Below, in pieces: positions 14,201 through 29,200 of a stretch of 64,000 nucleotides of DNA; within the stretch, counting starts at the first letter, position 1, and each line of letters starts with the position of its first letter. The translations under genes and the position numbers were made by a program. Source of the stretch: Anas platyrhynchos (Eukaryota > Chordata > Aves > Anseriformes > Anatidae). The stretch spans positions 9,089,001 to 9,153,000 of the forward strand of contig NC_092611.1 in assembly GCF_047663525.1 (NCBI RefSeq), read 5' to 3'. A model generated the notes under the pieces. The model made no database searches, was not told where the DNA came from, and saw only the letters and a program-made list of their open reading frames with translations.

Positions 14201-17200
14201 TCTGTAAGTAAACACTGCACAATACAGCATGCATCTCGGTGCAGAGATGTATGTGCAGGAGGCAGCATTGCTGGCTCCAAGGCAATTAAGACATCCATAA
14301 GGCATCAGTGCAGTGATGACTAGTTAAGGGGGAGGAATGGCTGGTGTGTTCATAGCCTTGCTCTCTCCTGTCCTGGGGAAGCCTGGTGAAGAACTGCTGT
14401 AGTAAGTCAGCAGTTCTCACTCCTGGGAAGTAAAGCAAGCCTTGATCTGGGAAGAGTCTGGTGCAGTCTGAACAGCAAGTCCACTGAGCGGGCCAGCAGT
14501 AAAGCAGCACCTTTGTGCAGGCTGCTAATGAGAGTGTGCTGTGTGGGAATCCGAGGCTGTGAGCCCCTGAGTACAGGCTGGAAAGCTCTTCAGCTGGAGA
14601 GGTTTCCACTGTCTGGGTGCACTCAGTAGCGAACAACCAGGATGCTGGCTTCTCAGGGCTGGATGACCCTAGCAGTGCAGAAAGGTGGTGTGTGAATATG
14701 TGCTAGCAGGTGTTACCCCGCCCATTAGGAGACCAGCAAAGCGGAGGAGGAAGACTTTGGCAGCCGCTTAGCTGATGTCCCTGAAGCTCGCCTCCAGCAC
14801 CAGAGGAGTCCCGCAGAGGAAGCTGGCAGTCTGAGAGAGGTGACGAGTGGCTCTCTGGCATCACGGGCCCGCTTGCATGATGTCATTGAGCTTTGCATGC
14901 CGTAGGCAGCTTCCAGTGTTGTGGTGTGGATCTCATAGCTGCTTGGCTTGTTTCTTTTGCTGGTTAAAGTATGATATATATGGAGAGGGGTGCAAACAGA
15001 AAGAACAAATGCTTCCTAGATGAGGTCTGCCAGAGCTATCCCACTCTGTACTTCTCTGCCTGAGAACATCCCAAAAGCAGGAAGCACGTTCAGCTTTCAA
15101 AGGAATTCTGTATGCACTATGAGTATTTGTCTTTTTTTCCCCTCTTTAGAGATAGAAAGATGAAGGTTTTTGTTGTAATCTCTCATGTTCAAGCTGTTAC
15201 ACAGGATGACTGTGCCGCTTTGGATTTTCCTGAGATGAGTAGGATTCAGTTTTGGTGTCTGCTGTTTGTACTGGTTGTTTGTCTCTGAATTGGATGCCTT
15301 TCTAAAAGCCAGTCCCCATGTGTTTTTTTGTTTTCCTCCACTTATGCTGATCATTTGAAGTCTGGAAGCAATATATTTGATAGGGAGAAATTTCATATTT
15401 TTTAGTGTCACTCTGCTACAGGTAAAATGTGTTACAGCTTGTGAAAAGATCAGCTAAAGCCAATTATAGCCTGGCTGACTCTTCCTAGCTCTGAAATCCA
15501 TAGAAAATCCACCGTCTATTTTTGACACGAGGAAAACCTCCCTCCCCTTCCACCTGTGTATCTGATTCTCCAGAAGGGGGAACTGTGTGAGTTGCACTAG
15601 TGATCATTAAGGCGTAATGCTAACAAAAGTCTTGTCTGCATCTGTCCTTAAAATAGGGTTCTGCCAGCTAAAGAGATTACTCTGGGATATTCTAGTGACT
15701 GAGGTATATTTGCCTGGAGAGAAATCTCTTTGTGCACACAGTATTAATAGACACATCAGCATGTTGTCCCATGTACCCCTCAAAGGGAAATACCCGTTTC
15801 CTGTTTTTAAGCCTAAGAATCCTGGCTGGTCTCATCTGGCATATTTTTTCTTGGGCGTTGTCAGGTGTCCTGGGAGAAGGCTTTCATAAAAACTCTAAGC
15901 CAAGCTATCCAAAGGGGAGCCCAATCAGTGACTGGTTCTTCCAGACATGCTTATCCCCAGATAAAACGAAGCATAGCAAAGATGGGCTGACTGGAGGATC
16001 ACTACAGAGATGGCAGCTGCATACAAATTTGGCTGCGTTCTGGACCAAAGGCGTTATCAAGGCCTTTGGAGAGCTTCGTGTGGCTGGCTAGTGATTCAGT
16101 GGTGTTTGTGAACCTTCCCTAACCAGGCACTGGGCTGGAAACAGGCCGTAAGCTTTCATTTATTACTTGGCAAATTGCAGGTGAGTCTCTGAACTGTAGT
16201 TTTTTTGGAAAGTATCCAGTGATTTGATTTCTCTGTCCTCCCCTCTGGTTTGATTGATGATTCTCTCAGCCCTGAGAAGGTCTCGCAGACAAATGACATG
16301 TCCAAGACATCCCCTCGGTTTGCCGCAGCTCCGTGTTTAAAACTGACAGCATTCCAGTTGCACTTTGATAAAAATACATCGTTAAAATATGCAGTCTGTG
16401 TATGGTACACGCTGTACACAGGATGCAGCTAATGTTTGACAAGACACCACAGCATTAATAAAACAGCGAGAAAATAGGAAGTGCTAGCAGTTTTGTTTGC
16501 ATACTGATGAGGGAACCTTTTCCTGCTTCCTCCTGGCTATCACGCTTTTTATTGTCAGTTCTGTGGGCCTCCCCACTGCTGGCAGAGGCAGCCAAACCTT
16601 TGGGTGACTAAGCTCTTACTTGGGATTGTTTTTTCCAGGGCCAGTATGTTCTGCCATTTCTTAGTCTAGAACATTAGCTGGTCCTGGTCTTGTTCTGAGC
16701 TCAGAGTGGCAGCTTAAATCAGGGCCTGTCCATAAGTTTGTGCCACTGGAAGGTGGGGTGGCTGCATCCTGCCTACCCTTTTCTAGTTATTTCAGGCAGA
16801 AGTGAAGCATCTGGTGATTCTCCTGCAAGCTTCCATCTCTTGCTGAACAGACTCAGTGTAAAAGCATGGATGAGCCTACTGCAGAGCATTTGAGGTGCTC
16901 CCATGGACTGATCCCTGCAACAGGCACTGCTAGCGCTGAGTCCCCATGAATACAAAAACAACAGAGTAAAAAAAATAATAGTCTCAACCCCAGGAAAAGA
17001 GTGGGTTTATCTTACCCTTCCTTTCCTTTGAGATGGACTGTATGAAATTAAGTCAAGTTGGTCTTGTTGAAGTCACCCAGAGCTTTGTGATTTTTTTGCT
17101 TCTTGCTGTAGGAGAACCCATACTATTTTCACCCTAGCTTTTTCCCAGAGAAGGGGTTAAAGAATGTTGTAGCTGTAATTGTGTTTGACTTGCTGCCTAG

Positions 17201-20200
17201 AAGGAGTCTTTAAAATCAAGACATGCTGAAGAAGGGCATGAGTCTTCCTTGGATGCCGATGATGCATGCCCTGCAACGCCGATTAAAGTCCTTTCCGGAG
17301 ATGCTGACAGCAGCCTTTCTGGCCAGAACAAAGAGGATTCTGATGGGAAACTTGCTGGGAATGAACCACCAGCCGAGAAAGATGCTGAGGTGGAAGGTGA
17401 CGTCTCGGCAGCTGATGAGCTGCCACGGTCTCTGGAGGAACGGAGAGCACCAGGGACAGATGTGCCCGGCAGTCCTGTGCAACCCAGAGCTGCATCTCCA
17501 GCTGCTGAAGCTGCTGAGGCAGATCAGCTGGCAAGCCTGGCTGTCACCGTTGACACCGTGTCTGTTGATGAAAATATAGTAAATGAAATGAGGGAAGAAG
17601 CAGCTGATCTGAAAACAGACAGCAGGCTGGATGCTGGCAAAGTAAGAGACCTGCCTGCACGGATTGGGTTTGGTGTGGAATCTGCTGTGGCTGTTCCCGT
17701 TGCTTTGTAAGGCCTCGATTCAGGGAAGCACTTGGAACACTCACTCATCTTCTGTTAAGTCAGCATAAGTGCTTCCCTAATCAGCAGCCTGTTCCTGGGG
17801 GGGCACGAGTGCTCTGAATTCCCAGATCGGCAACTTTAGTACTGAGCTAGGAAATATTCTTCTGTGCATACACAAAGTGCTGTCCAAAGCAACTGACAGG
17901 CAAAAATCCTGGACGGGGCTGTGTGTTTCAAGTCTTAGAGGAGAAATAAGTCTCAGCTTTCAGTGCTGCCATCTGTACTAAGCAAGCAGGTTTTATAATG
18001 AAGTTCACACCAAGCCCAGCTGTCCGTGCTGCTTTGTTTCTCTCCTTCTGTTGTTTCTCTCAGCTTATGTAGAGACAGGGCGAACGTGTAAAGCGAGCTG
18101 CCAGTTGTGGTGTGTACAGCTCCACGGGAGGATGCTGAGAGGGAAGCGTGAGGTCAGTGTGGGGAAGGACTGCGGGACTGCACCTGGGGGCTGGCTCCAG
18201 AGCCGCAGCTCAAGCCTGGAGCCTTCCTTCCAGCCCGTGCACTGCTTCTGTGATGCTGCCTGGGAGGGGAATGGGCAGGCAGCTGGCTGCAGCGGGCTGC
18301 AGTGAGGTGCTGTCTGTGCAGGCTCCGGCAGGAGGTGGGCTGCAGGTGGGGAAACGGCCTGGGGGGTCAGGTGCACACCTTCCAGGTTTGTTCAGGATGT
18401 GTTAACGTGAGACCTGATAGATGATGTCTCTGCAATCCCATTTTCCTCCAGCTAATTTTGATGACTTATCTCGTTCCATTGGTGGGTGATGTCTAAGAAA
18501 TGATAAGCTGTAAAACTGAGCCTAAAAAAAACATGCTCTGTCCTGAAGAGCTTAAAGCTGAAATCTTTGCTTTTATAAGCACCATCTGCATGCTGCCTTT
18601 ACATTTCTGGGTGGTTGTGCTGAAGTCAGCAGCACGGCTTGGGTGCTAATGGTGAACAGCTCCGTATTGTTTCACGATGCCTGGGAACACAGGAGTCCTC
18701 GCTGCACGGGGCACAGCACAGCAAGGTGTTGGACTAACAAAGTCACTGAAGAAGCTTGCTGCTGTTCTGTGCTTCACAGGCTTACTTGGTGGCCTGGGGA
18801 GATCTCAGAGCTGGGGAGATTCTAGTAGAAGGATCAGGACCATAAGCCTTTTATCAGGGATATTTGAAGAGCACTTCTTTGCCCTCCCCAGTCCCATCCT
18901 CTGCACCTGTCCTCCCTCCCCAGTCCTTTCTCTGTGGTGTTTCGTGATTGTTTTGTGGGTCACACCCTTGGTCTTTCCTAAGATGTTCAGTCACCTCAGA
19001 CACATGATGTTTTTCTTCCTTGTGGCGTACAGAGACCAGATTTGTCTTCCGAGTATCATTTGTCTTCTTTTAGTTGGAAATGCCTAAATGAAGCAGCAGA
19101 GCTAACACACCTGCAGGCCATAATGCATGTCTCCTTTCAGCTTTCAAAGGCATCTGAGACCAGTGAATGTGTGGAGGACTTGCAGGCTTCCAACCGCTCA
19201 GACCACGAGCTGATTCAGCATATGGTGAGTCACCAAAAGTCCCTCGTCCCTTGGGCATGGGCTCTGCATTCCCTGGGAACGTGCAGCCAGTTTGAGATCA
19301 CGGCCATCTCCTGCTCTCACTGCCCTGACTCCCTGCTAGGCAGTGACATTACAGCTGTGGCACAGGCTACCAATGTCATCCTTTGGTATTCTGGGGGGGT
19401 TCTTGAGATACTGAACCACAGTTGTGCTTAGCTAATTCCTGAGCGAGCACAGGCTTTATTGGATGAATGACTTTGAGCAAGAACTGCCTGTGTTCGGACA
19501 GCGGTGTTGGCAGAACCAGCTCTCACTCTCAAACCTCCTCTTACTCCATGGCTATGCTTCCCAGGGAGAAGCCAGCCCCAGGTCAGGCACTCAGAAGTAT
19601 TCACAGGTCTGCTCTGTGAGGTCCTGACGTGGGTATTCTCGTGGTGGGTAGGCTGTGGCGCTTCCACGGCCAGGTGTGATGACAGGCTTTTACCTGGGGG
19701 GAGCAGAGATTGCAGAGAAGTGCAGGTTCATTCTGCGGGTGAGGTAATATCCCTGCAAAAGTAGGTCACTCATAGCTGGGACTCCACTCAGATAATTGCA
19801 GAATGGAAAATAATAAGCAATATAAAATCATGCTGTAAGGGACTAACCAGCTTTTGCTATTGGAAGTGTGTATGGCTGGGGGACCTGGCTTCCGAGTGTC
19901 CCAGAGGGAGACCGTGCAGGAGGGTAGCCCTGAGGTGGGGGTGAAGTGCCCATCAGCATCTCTTTGTCTCTACAGGAAGCTGCCGCTGCCATCTGCCACT
20001 GGGAGCAGAGGCAGCATGGCCAGAAAATGGCTGAGAATATCATTATTTACCAGTGTTCGTGCACGCCTGTGCTGGCAAGTGGCTGCTGCATCAAACGATG
20101 CCTTCTCTAGTGCTTGCTTGTGGGCGTGTGTACACACACACACAGTGTCTGCAGCCAGGTGCACGGACCCACAGTTTCAGGAGAGCTATACGAGTGACCA

Positions 20201-23200
20201 GCCTGTGGGCAACTTGCAGGAGCTGGCTTTTAGGGGAAAAAAAATCTCAGAAAATCTGCAACAATATTGGAAATTGGGTCGGGGGCCGAGGGGGGAGATC
20301 TGCTGCTTGCTGTAGACGTGCTGCGTGTCACCCTGCCTGCTGTGACCTGTGGCATGAGGAGTGCATGGCGTGGCGTGGCAGAGCTCGCTGCCCTGCAGCA
20401 ATTCCAGGATGTCCTTGCGTGGAATTGCAGCCCCCTGGCATCACAAGGAGAATTTCCTCCAGGGCTGTCAGTGAAAAGAGCCTCGCTGCAGCACGATGCC
20501 ACTGCCCCACCTGTCATCCCTGCAGCTCTGGGTAAACCATGGTGTCTGCCTGTGCCCCTGCAGCATGGGAAGCAGAAAACCCAGCTTGCTGCTGGTCAAG
20601 CCCCTACCAGAACCATCTGACTGCAGGACAGATATGATCTGTTCTTGGATGCAGGCCTGAGTCTTGCTGAAGCCATCTCCTGTGTCCTGTAAACCTTTGG
20701 AATTGTGCTAGCACTAGATATTTTAACTGACTTGCTATCAGTGGAATGATGAGCATGGATTCCAAGCTGTGTTTGGATTTTATTCTAATCTCTCAGGAGC
20801 TCTGGCGAAACCAGTGCATGCTTGTCAGACACCGATCCTTTTCTTTCTCCTTCAGGACTTGGCTTTCCAGAGTCGGTTTTCGGAGCAGGTATTGGATGTG
20901 GGTGTTCTGTCTCCTGTTTTAGACAGCCCTGTGTGCAAGGTAAGTGCTTTACATGTGATGAGGGACCAATCTCTGAACAAGCAGGTTAAAATACTGCTTT
21001 GTGGTGTACTAAGCACAGGATGAAGCTATCGGCATAAGGTTTTGAGGCAAACAGGAGAGAGATGTTAAGCACCCTGCCTCTGGGGCAGGGATTGGACCAG
21101 CAGTTCTGGTGCGCTCCTTTATCTGCAGAGAAGCAGGTAGCTGCAGTCCTTCCCATGAGGGGAAGCTGTACAATGACCATACTCTGAGTAGAGGTGATTT
21201 GCGTGGTGCGTGTGTGCAGGCTCACAGATGTGTCCTTTCCCTGCCCCCAGTACAAGTGCAGACAATGGCTTTCCCAGAGAGTGATGGGAAGCAGAGTCTA
21301 TTTTACTTTTTTTTTTTTTGTCCTTTTCATTCTCTTAAGCAAATGAAGAGGACTCGTGTAGCAGAACACCATATAAAATGAAGAAAAGGAGGTTGCCTCC
21401 CCGTGACAGGTTTTGTTATAGGGAAGCCCGTTGCTGAGCATTTGCTTGTCTTGCCTGCTTTCATGTAGCTGCGAAATCGGCTCCATTCAGTGAGTCTGTG
21501 GCATATGGAGGAGCGTACATACGCCTGCACGTGTCTGCTTCCTACATCACATCGGCCCCATATGTAGCTATGTTAGGGCAGTGCTGACTGGAGAAGATTA
21601 CTGTGCCTCTTGAGGTTTTATCTTGTCTTCTCAGCATGTTGCTGAGTTGTCTTCTGCAGCCCCACGTTCCTGTTGAGCCATCCCAGCTACCCCTCTCCTG
21701 CACCATCCTCTCAGCTCATCAGCACGCTGGCTGGAAGAGCGTGCTGCACGGGGAGGCAGAGGGTCAGGCTCCAGCTGGGGTTTACTCAGCCTTGCTCTGA
21801 TTGTAAGTGAGTTGATCAGCTGCACTGGAGGAGACCTTGAGTGGCAAACTCACCACCTGTCCAGCAGAGAGGAGCAATCCAGTTTGTTAGGTTGTCTGGA
21901 GAATACACCTGTCCTCTTGTGCCTAATAATGAGCATAATCAGATGTGAAGGGAAAACAAAACATATGCCTGCTGTGTTCTCCCCCTCTCCCTCTTGCTAC
22001 AGCACAGTCCTCGTGCATACAAATGTCTTGTTGGAGCAGGCACATTTTGAGTTTATTACAGCCTTGTCTTGAGAAGAGAGAGGTAGGTCTGAAATGGTGC
22101 CCCCTGCAGAACTGCAGCTGCTCTTTTCTGTTGAAAGACAGAGGCTATTTTGAAATGAGACTGGATTGTTGCAGTGTGTTTACTGTCATGCAATGAGCTT
22201 GCCTCGCTTTAAATATATTGGCAAAATACTCTCTTTCCAAAAAAAAAAAAAAGACTGCCTCTGTGACACTACACGTGCACAGCATTGGAAGCTTTTGGTT
22301 AGCGTGTTTTGGCAGGAGCTGTGGTAGATTGCAGAGGCAGTGTGGGCTGCTGCCTGCAAGACTTGCCTTCTCTGCTGGCAGTGGGGAGGTTGATCCTTTC
22401 ACCCTTCACTTAGCAGGCATTTGAAGTGTTGGCATCCTGCTTTGCTGGCATCGTTGCTGCGAGAGCGGTGAGGAGCTGGAAGCAGGCATGGGATCTGAGC
22501 TGTTGTGTGCTGGAGACCGTGGAAATCCTCCTGTCGAGTCCCCTTGGGGGCTATGCTCTGCAGAGAGAAGACGGCCTATTATCTGTCATCCTGCTTTCAT
22601 GTGTCCAGGAGCCTGGCTTTGTATTGCGAGCGTGTGAGATTTTTCCTGTGAGACTCAGCCTGGTGTTTAAGCAGGACAGAAAACCAAGCTGCGAGCAGTA
22701 TTTGGTGCTTCCTCTGGGACTGCTGGGGATCCTGAGGCAACAAGAAGGGCAAGGCTCCAGCAATTTCACAGACAGGGCTTAAAATCCAGCCCTTGTTCCC
22801 TGCAGGCAGGCTCTCCATTCACCTTCTCAATATGTCTGGATGTGTCTGCAGCGTGTGGTTTGTGGAGGGACTGCCCCTGGGAAGGCATGTTGGGCAGGAG
22901 TGTCACGGTGGCCCCAGGCTTGAGCTCAGCAGCATTACCCTGTAACCGCTTACCTTTATTCCCCGAAAGATCTCGTTCTTCATTTGCTTGGCTTCTCTCC
23001 TTTCCCAGGCGGCACAGCCTGGTTTGAGCCAGGAGATGTTTGTGGGGCTCCTCAGCTCTCAGGAGTGAAGTCATTATTGAGGCTGGGGTGGCAGGGAGCT
23101 GCCTGGGAGAGCTCTGCCCAGGCTGATGTGATGGAAGGTGACAGCACTTGCAGGGAATCCTTCTGCTGTTTGCTCTGCTGAACATTTGCATAAATTACTG

Positions 23201-26200
23201 CTGTTTTAATTGCTTTTTTGGCCCTGCTCCACACTACATTCCTGCATGGCAAGGGAAGAGCTCACCTGCTATTTCTGTGGTCCCCAGGAGCTTATGAGTG
23301 GGCTACTCCTCTCTGGACAAGAGACCTCATATCCAGAAGCCTCAGCAGGCAGGATGAGCTGTTAATCCTTTCTCATGTGGGACTGAGAGCTTGGAGAGGG
23401 AAGCTGCTCCCTCTCCCCAGCTGAATTACACAACGCGTGTTTGTGTGGCCCTGCGGGAGGGACAGAGGTTCCTGGTAGCTGGCAGGTGGGAAAAGGAGCA
23501 GCTGACTATGGAAACAGCGAGTACTTGAATATAAAAGTGTTTCCTATTTCGTAAGTAAGCCATCTGAAGTCACTCTGAGCGTGTTACCAAGGGAGCTGGC
23601 TTTGTCTACAGCACCCAGATGGATTTCTGCTGGATGGCGTAGTCAGAAGTCTGTAGGTAGCTGTGGCTGCATGAAGCACGCTGCCCATCATCATCTGCTT
23701 GAGAACCAGGACGCAAGGCAGGATCAAGTCCTGTTGTGATTCTGGTCACAATCAATATATCAATGTTAGTGTTACCTGGATGTGTTAAGATGACCTTCAG
23801 GGTCGGGGGGAAATAACCCAAACCTGTACTAGGAGTGCTGGGTCCTGGCAGAGAGCTCATCTTCTGTACTGCATAAAGCAAACCTGAGCCCACAGTCTAA
23901 CACCACAGCCTGGAGAGCAGAGCTCCCAAATGTCCCTGGGCTGATGGATCTCTTCCTCCAAGGTGCCCTTGCGATATCTCGAGGCTTTGGTTGCATTGCA
24001 GGAGAGGAAGCTAACACGTTCAGCTGGGCATTCTGGAGTGCCCTGCCATGCAGTTTGGTCCATGGGCTTGGTGCTGGTGTGGTGGACCAGGGTGGACCTC
24101 TGTGAGGTCCTGAGAGGCTTTGATGGCAAAGGAGCCAGCAAACTCCACACTGTTTGCTTTTACCTGCAGGCCCAGGAGCTGGGAGAAGAAGAGAAAGATC
24201 AAAGCAAAGCCAGTATAGAAGAAGAGCAAAGCAAAAGAACGAAAGCTGCTGAGAGGTATGGTACCACCAGTCAGAGCTAGAAAGGAAGCACAGACAGCTT
24301 TAGCGCTAGATGATTTTCCAGTCTTGTCTGCCTTTGCTGTGCTGTAGTCACTGTCACCTGTGCAGGAGCTCCCTGTAGGACATCCCAAGACCCTGCAGCT
24401 TCTCACAGGATTTCTTCCGTTCAGTCTTTCTCCCACCACCTCTTTAGTATTGCCTCAACAGATTTCAGCTTTGTTTCAGCTTCTGGTTGGGAAGGCAGCA
24501 AAACTGCCTGCCCTCCACTTCCTTGTGACCGCCCCCAGCCGTGGAGCTGGCCTCTCCATTCCCCTTCCAGCTATCCAACTCTGCTCCAAGGTTGGGAAAA
24601 TCAGTCTCTTGCCAAGATGTGCTGACTTTGTTCTCATTGTGTTGTGCCTTCTGTTGTGCCTTACCCACAGGGGACTCGGGCACTAGCCATTGCCTGCGAA
24701 CAGACCTTCAGGTCCTGAGGCAAGGCCCAGTCTCAGCCAGAGCTGGCAGCCCAGCAGAACCAGCACCGTGCTGGGCACAGCCATAGCTGGAGGCTCCCGG
24801 GGCCTGGCTCCTGCTGCTGATGGCAGGGCAGTGCAGCTCCAGTGTGACCAGTTCTGTTCCACAGGGGTGGTGTAGGGGAGGTCACTGTTTAGCCAGGTGT
24901 AAGTGGGAAGCTGGTTTATTATCCTGCTGTGTGGACATGTCTAGAATGCAGTGGCTGTTACCCCGAGAGCAGCGCAGGCTTTCCAGACCCTCAGTTACTG
25001 TGAGAACTGCAAGCTGTCTAGGGGACCTATTTTCCTCCTGCTTGTGGAGACTTGTTTAAAACAATCGGAATATTGTACTGAGCAGTGAGCTCCACGGTCT
25101 CCTGATCTCCCACTCTGCCTTTGAGAGCTGTAGCACGTGGCATTTAGAGATGAGTTGTGTCCAAGCTCTTAGCTTCCACAGCAGAGCTACACAGCACTCT
25201 GGGGCACTGGGAACCAAGAAGCTGTTGCCTGTGCCAGGAAAACCTGTGAACACAAGAAGTTGCAGCCCATCTTAATGACTGGCTGCGTGCACTTGGGATT
25301 CACAACTTTGTGCTTGGAGGAGCTGTTCACGTGAAGGTCCCTGAAAATGTGTTCTGCCCCCAGGAACTGTGTCCTTATCACTTGGTACCTGCTTCCCAGC
25401 TACGTGTCCTCTTGCTCTGCCTGCAAAGCTACTTTGTGCTTGCCTAGTCTCTCTTCTCTGTGCTTCCAAGGTGAAGTAGAACTGTAGATGTAGACATGCC
25501 TGCCAATATTCCTATCTCCAATTTAGACAACAACGTGGGTATTACTAGTAGGGCTGATGTGTCTTGGGGAAATCCTGTAAGGACTTGCAAAGAGAGGGAG
25601 GTAATCCAGCAACAAGATTCAGTATTTTGAGGTTGAAAGACACATGAAATCCTCAGCTGCCTGTTACTTTGGCAGGGCCTGAGGTGGTGTGAATGGTTTG
25701 GAGCTCGGGAGCTTTGTTGGGGTTTTGGCAGCCCTATATTGGACAATGGAGTCCCTTTGGCAGGCATGAGCTGGAGCTGCTGACTGCCCATCTAAGTCAG
25801 CCACACGTCCCATCTTCCTTCTGTCTTTGTGTACCTGGAGCAGCCACCAGAATCTAATCTGTGCTAATCTGATATTCTGTTACCTTTTTTGTGCTGCAAA
25901 GTGAGAGGGATCAGAGTGGTTGTGAAACATCAGGACAGAAGTGTGTTGCTTTAGAAAACCCCAAACAAGAAGAGGCGGTGGCCCTGGAGCTGGCGGAGGG
26001 ATCGCTGGATAGCCTAATCAATCTGGAAGAGCTTGCTGCCCCACAGAAAGAGTAAGGGCTTCGTTTAAGTTTGTTTAAGTCTCTGGTGTTGTAAGCATAA
26101 CAGCTTTTGTCCTCCCCTCCCCGACCCCATTACTGCTTGAAGTTACCGTGTGATGTTAGCACGCTAGGAGATGTGGCTGGGTGGGCACAACAAAGCTTGA

Positions 26201-29200
26201 GAACATCTCCCTGTGCAAATCCCAGCAGCTGTTCTGTGGCGAGAGTGCCAAGGTAACAGTCTGTACCGCGAGGGTGAGAACAGCAGCTCAGCCCTTGGGG
26301 CCTGGGGTGTAGGGCTCTGGTACGGAGAAGGATCTGTGTGCTTGGAAAAGCCTCCTTACCAGCGCCGCTAGCAAGGCTCAGCACTCACACACCTGGATAA
26401 AGATTTTCCTGAGGTCTCTTGCTGAGAACGACTGAGGTCTCAGTGTGTTTGTTGGGGGGTAACCACTTCACTTTTAGAGTCACTGGGATCACTGGTTTGA
26501 GGTAATGAAGTCAGAGCACACGATGGCAGAGCTCGGCTTCCCTGCAAAACCCAGTGGTCTCTCATGGTACTAAACTGGTGGTGGTTGCTGCTCTGTACCT
26601 GCAGTTCCACTGCAATAGGGGTGAACAGGCTGACCTTGCTCTCTGTGTCGAATGACAGATCAGCAGATGTAATTGGGAAAAAAATAGGCAATGGATCTGT
26701 CATGACAAAGTGGTGGAGTAGCAGTCCTTGGTGTGAGGACAAGCGCAGCACCTCCCTTTTTATTGGGGTTTGTTTGTGTAAATGTGTGTGTGTTGGTTGG
26801 ACGGCTTTTAAAACAAAAATGAGAGCAAAAACAAGAGAGAGAAAGGTAGAAATGCCCAAGTTGCTCCACAGAGCAGCCTGATAAATGGTACCTCCTGTAG
26901 GCATCTGTGCAGTTGGCCCACAGCATGTGGTGTTACAGGGGAATGCTGGTGAAGCAGGATTTCTTCAGGACCCTACTACCCTTTCCTCTCTCTCGTTCTT
27001 TTGCTAATGGCTACACGAGTAACCTTTTCTCTCTGACTCAAGGTTATATTACTAGAGCTATTATTTCCCCAATTCCTGGCAAGACAGAAGTCTCTCTGCC
27101 TTATGCTAGCAGTCTCAGAGCATGACGAAACCTCGCTGCTTCAGTTTCCACTAGCAAAGAATAAAAATGTTGTCCTTAGACTGCTCTTCATTTGTCCTCC
27201 TTCCCCTTCAGCCTCTTTCAGACAGACCTTATAATTTTGCTGTTCTATGTCTGAGAAAAAAAAAAAAAACACACACACACAAAAAAACCCACCTTAATTA
27301 TAAACAGATTGGTTCTGAATTTTTGGAGAGCTTAGGGCTTTCTGTTGCTTAGGGCTGGCAAACTCCCAGCACACTTTAGATTGCAACTGCAGAAAAATAC
27401 CTGGTCCATCAGAAGTGTATTGCCAGTCCCTGGGTTAAAAACTAGCACTGATTGCAGCTGCTTTTATGCCTGGCAGTCAGATCCAGGTTTTCTTAGCTGC
27501 TAGGCCCTTCACGAGGTGAGGCTGTAGTGTGCCAGAAGACGAGTTGTTCAGGACCTAAGTGCTGTTAGGGCTAGGGTTAGTAATTTCTCAGTCCGAGTTT
27601 CTCTGGGAGGCAATGAGAGTGCCAACCAGGCTGCCTGGGGACACCCCAAGCTGTTATCTGAGCTAACATGCTACTCGAAGCTCGGAGCCTGGGCCACCTA
27701 TCCCTCAACAGCCTTGTGAAAAATGCTTTCCTGGATCTGCAGCTGAAAAAGTTCAGGGTGTAAGGCCCGTGAGTTTGGCTGGCAGGCAGGTGAATGGATT
27801 TGTTCTCCAGGAATGTTGCAGGGGACAATGCCAGGAGGAGCTCTGTAGCAAGGTTGTCTTCTGCCTCTGTGTCCTCCACCTGCCTCCTCTGCTGTTCCTC
27901 ACCTCCTGTGAGCTACACAGCGAGTGTTCCCCAGCAGCCTGCAAGTGGCTGCAGTCTGGGGGAGCTTCTGCACATCCTTTCCCTTCGTAGACTGGCAGGC
28001 TTGTGGAGTGGGTGGCTTTGAGATTTTTGGTTTGGAGGTGATACTGTGTGGGGGAATGTTGCTGTTCCATTCGCGTTACTCAGTTCTCTCACCCTTTTGC
28101 CAAAGGAACTTTCTTTTTTTGGTAGGCAACCTGAAAAGGAAATAAAACAAGAGCAGTCCCTGAGCCAGCCTAGTGAAGAATCCCTGGAGGGAATAGCCAA
28201 GGAGCTGGAGAAGGAGATTGAACAAGAGAAAATGCACTTACTGCAAGCAAAGGAGGAGAAAATTCAGCAATTCCAGGAGGAGATGCGGCAGCAGGAAGAA
28301 GAAGAAGCTCAGAAGCTTCATCAGCAAAAAGAAAAATCCCTCAGGTACTCTTCTTTTGTCCTGTTTCTCCCGAGCCTTTCCCAGCTGCGATTCATTGTTG
28401 GTGGCAGCAGGTTTGTGCAGTGTTAGAGGCCCCCACCTTGAAACGGGTGCTACTTTGCAGAGTTGTGGGTGAAAAAGGCAAGAAAAGGGCTCTCAGGGTG
28501 GGAAGGAGCATGGGACGCTGTCCTAGCCCAGACAATCCTGCAGGGAGAATCTGCACATCTTGAAACGAGCAGTGCTCTGCTGTCAGTGCTGTAAATGCTC
28601 CAAGCAGCCATGCAGAGGACGCAGTCTGCCTGAGGAAATCTCTGCAGTACAGATGAGAGCATCTTCCTCATGTCCTGCACGAAGAGCTCTCATCTGGTAC
28701 ACGTGCAGCTTTCATGTAGCTGTGAACCTGTCTCTTATTGTTAACCTGGGAAAAGTTTCCAGTTCAGCACTAGGAGCTTTACCACCTGGCAGACTTTCAA
28801 ATTCTGGGCTAAACGGTAGTAATAGGACTGGAAATTGGAGCATTAGAGAAGATGAGGTTACCCTAGAGGAACTATTTGAAACTCTGGTACTGTATGCTTT
28901 AAAGAGGGACTTCCAAACAAGACTTTAAGGAATAGGGCATGAATTTCTGTGTAAAACCCAGCCAAGCCCTGAAGTTCTAATAGCAATCCAGGGAGCAGAA
29001 CAGCAACGGGAGTGGTGTCCTCTGTTTGGGAGATTTTTCTCTCAGGACTTGAACTAGAATTACCAGGGCCACCCCAAATAAGTTGCTAGCAGCACACAGT
29101 GAGGCAGAAAAGGTACCTTGGTGGGAACTGTTGTGGGAACGTTGTCTTGGGTGCAAGGGGCAGCACAGAAAATGCACCTGGAGAGAGAGATGTGTAAAGC

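Noticed and set aside
20131..20143. CA dinucleotide tracts here and near 5409 and 27268 as possible mobile-element tails
   Set aside because: These are short simple repeats with no adjoining element body or target duplication.
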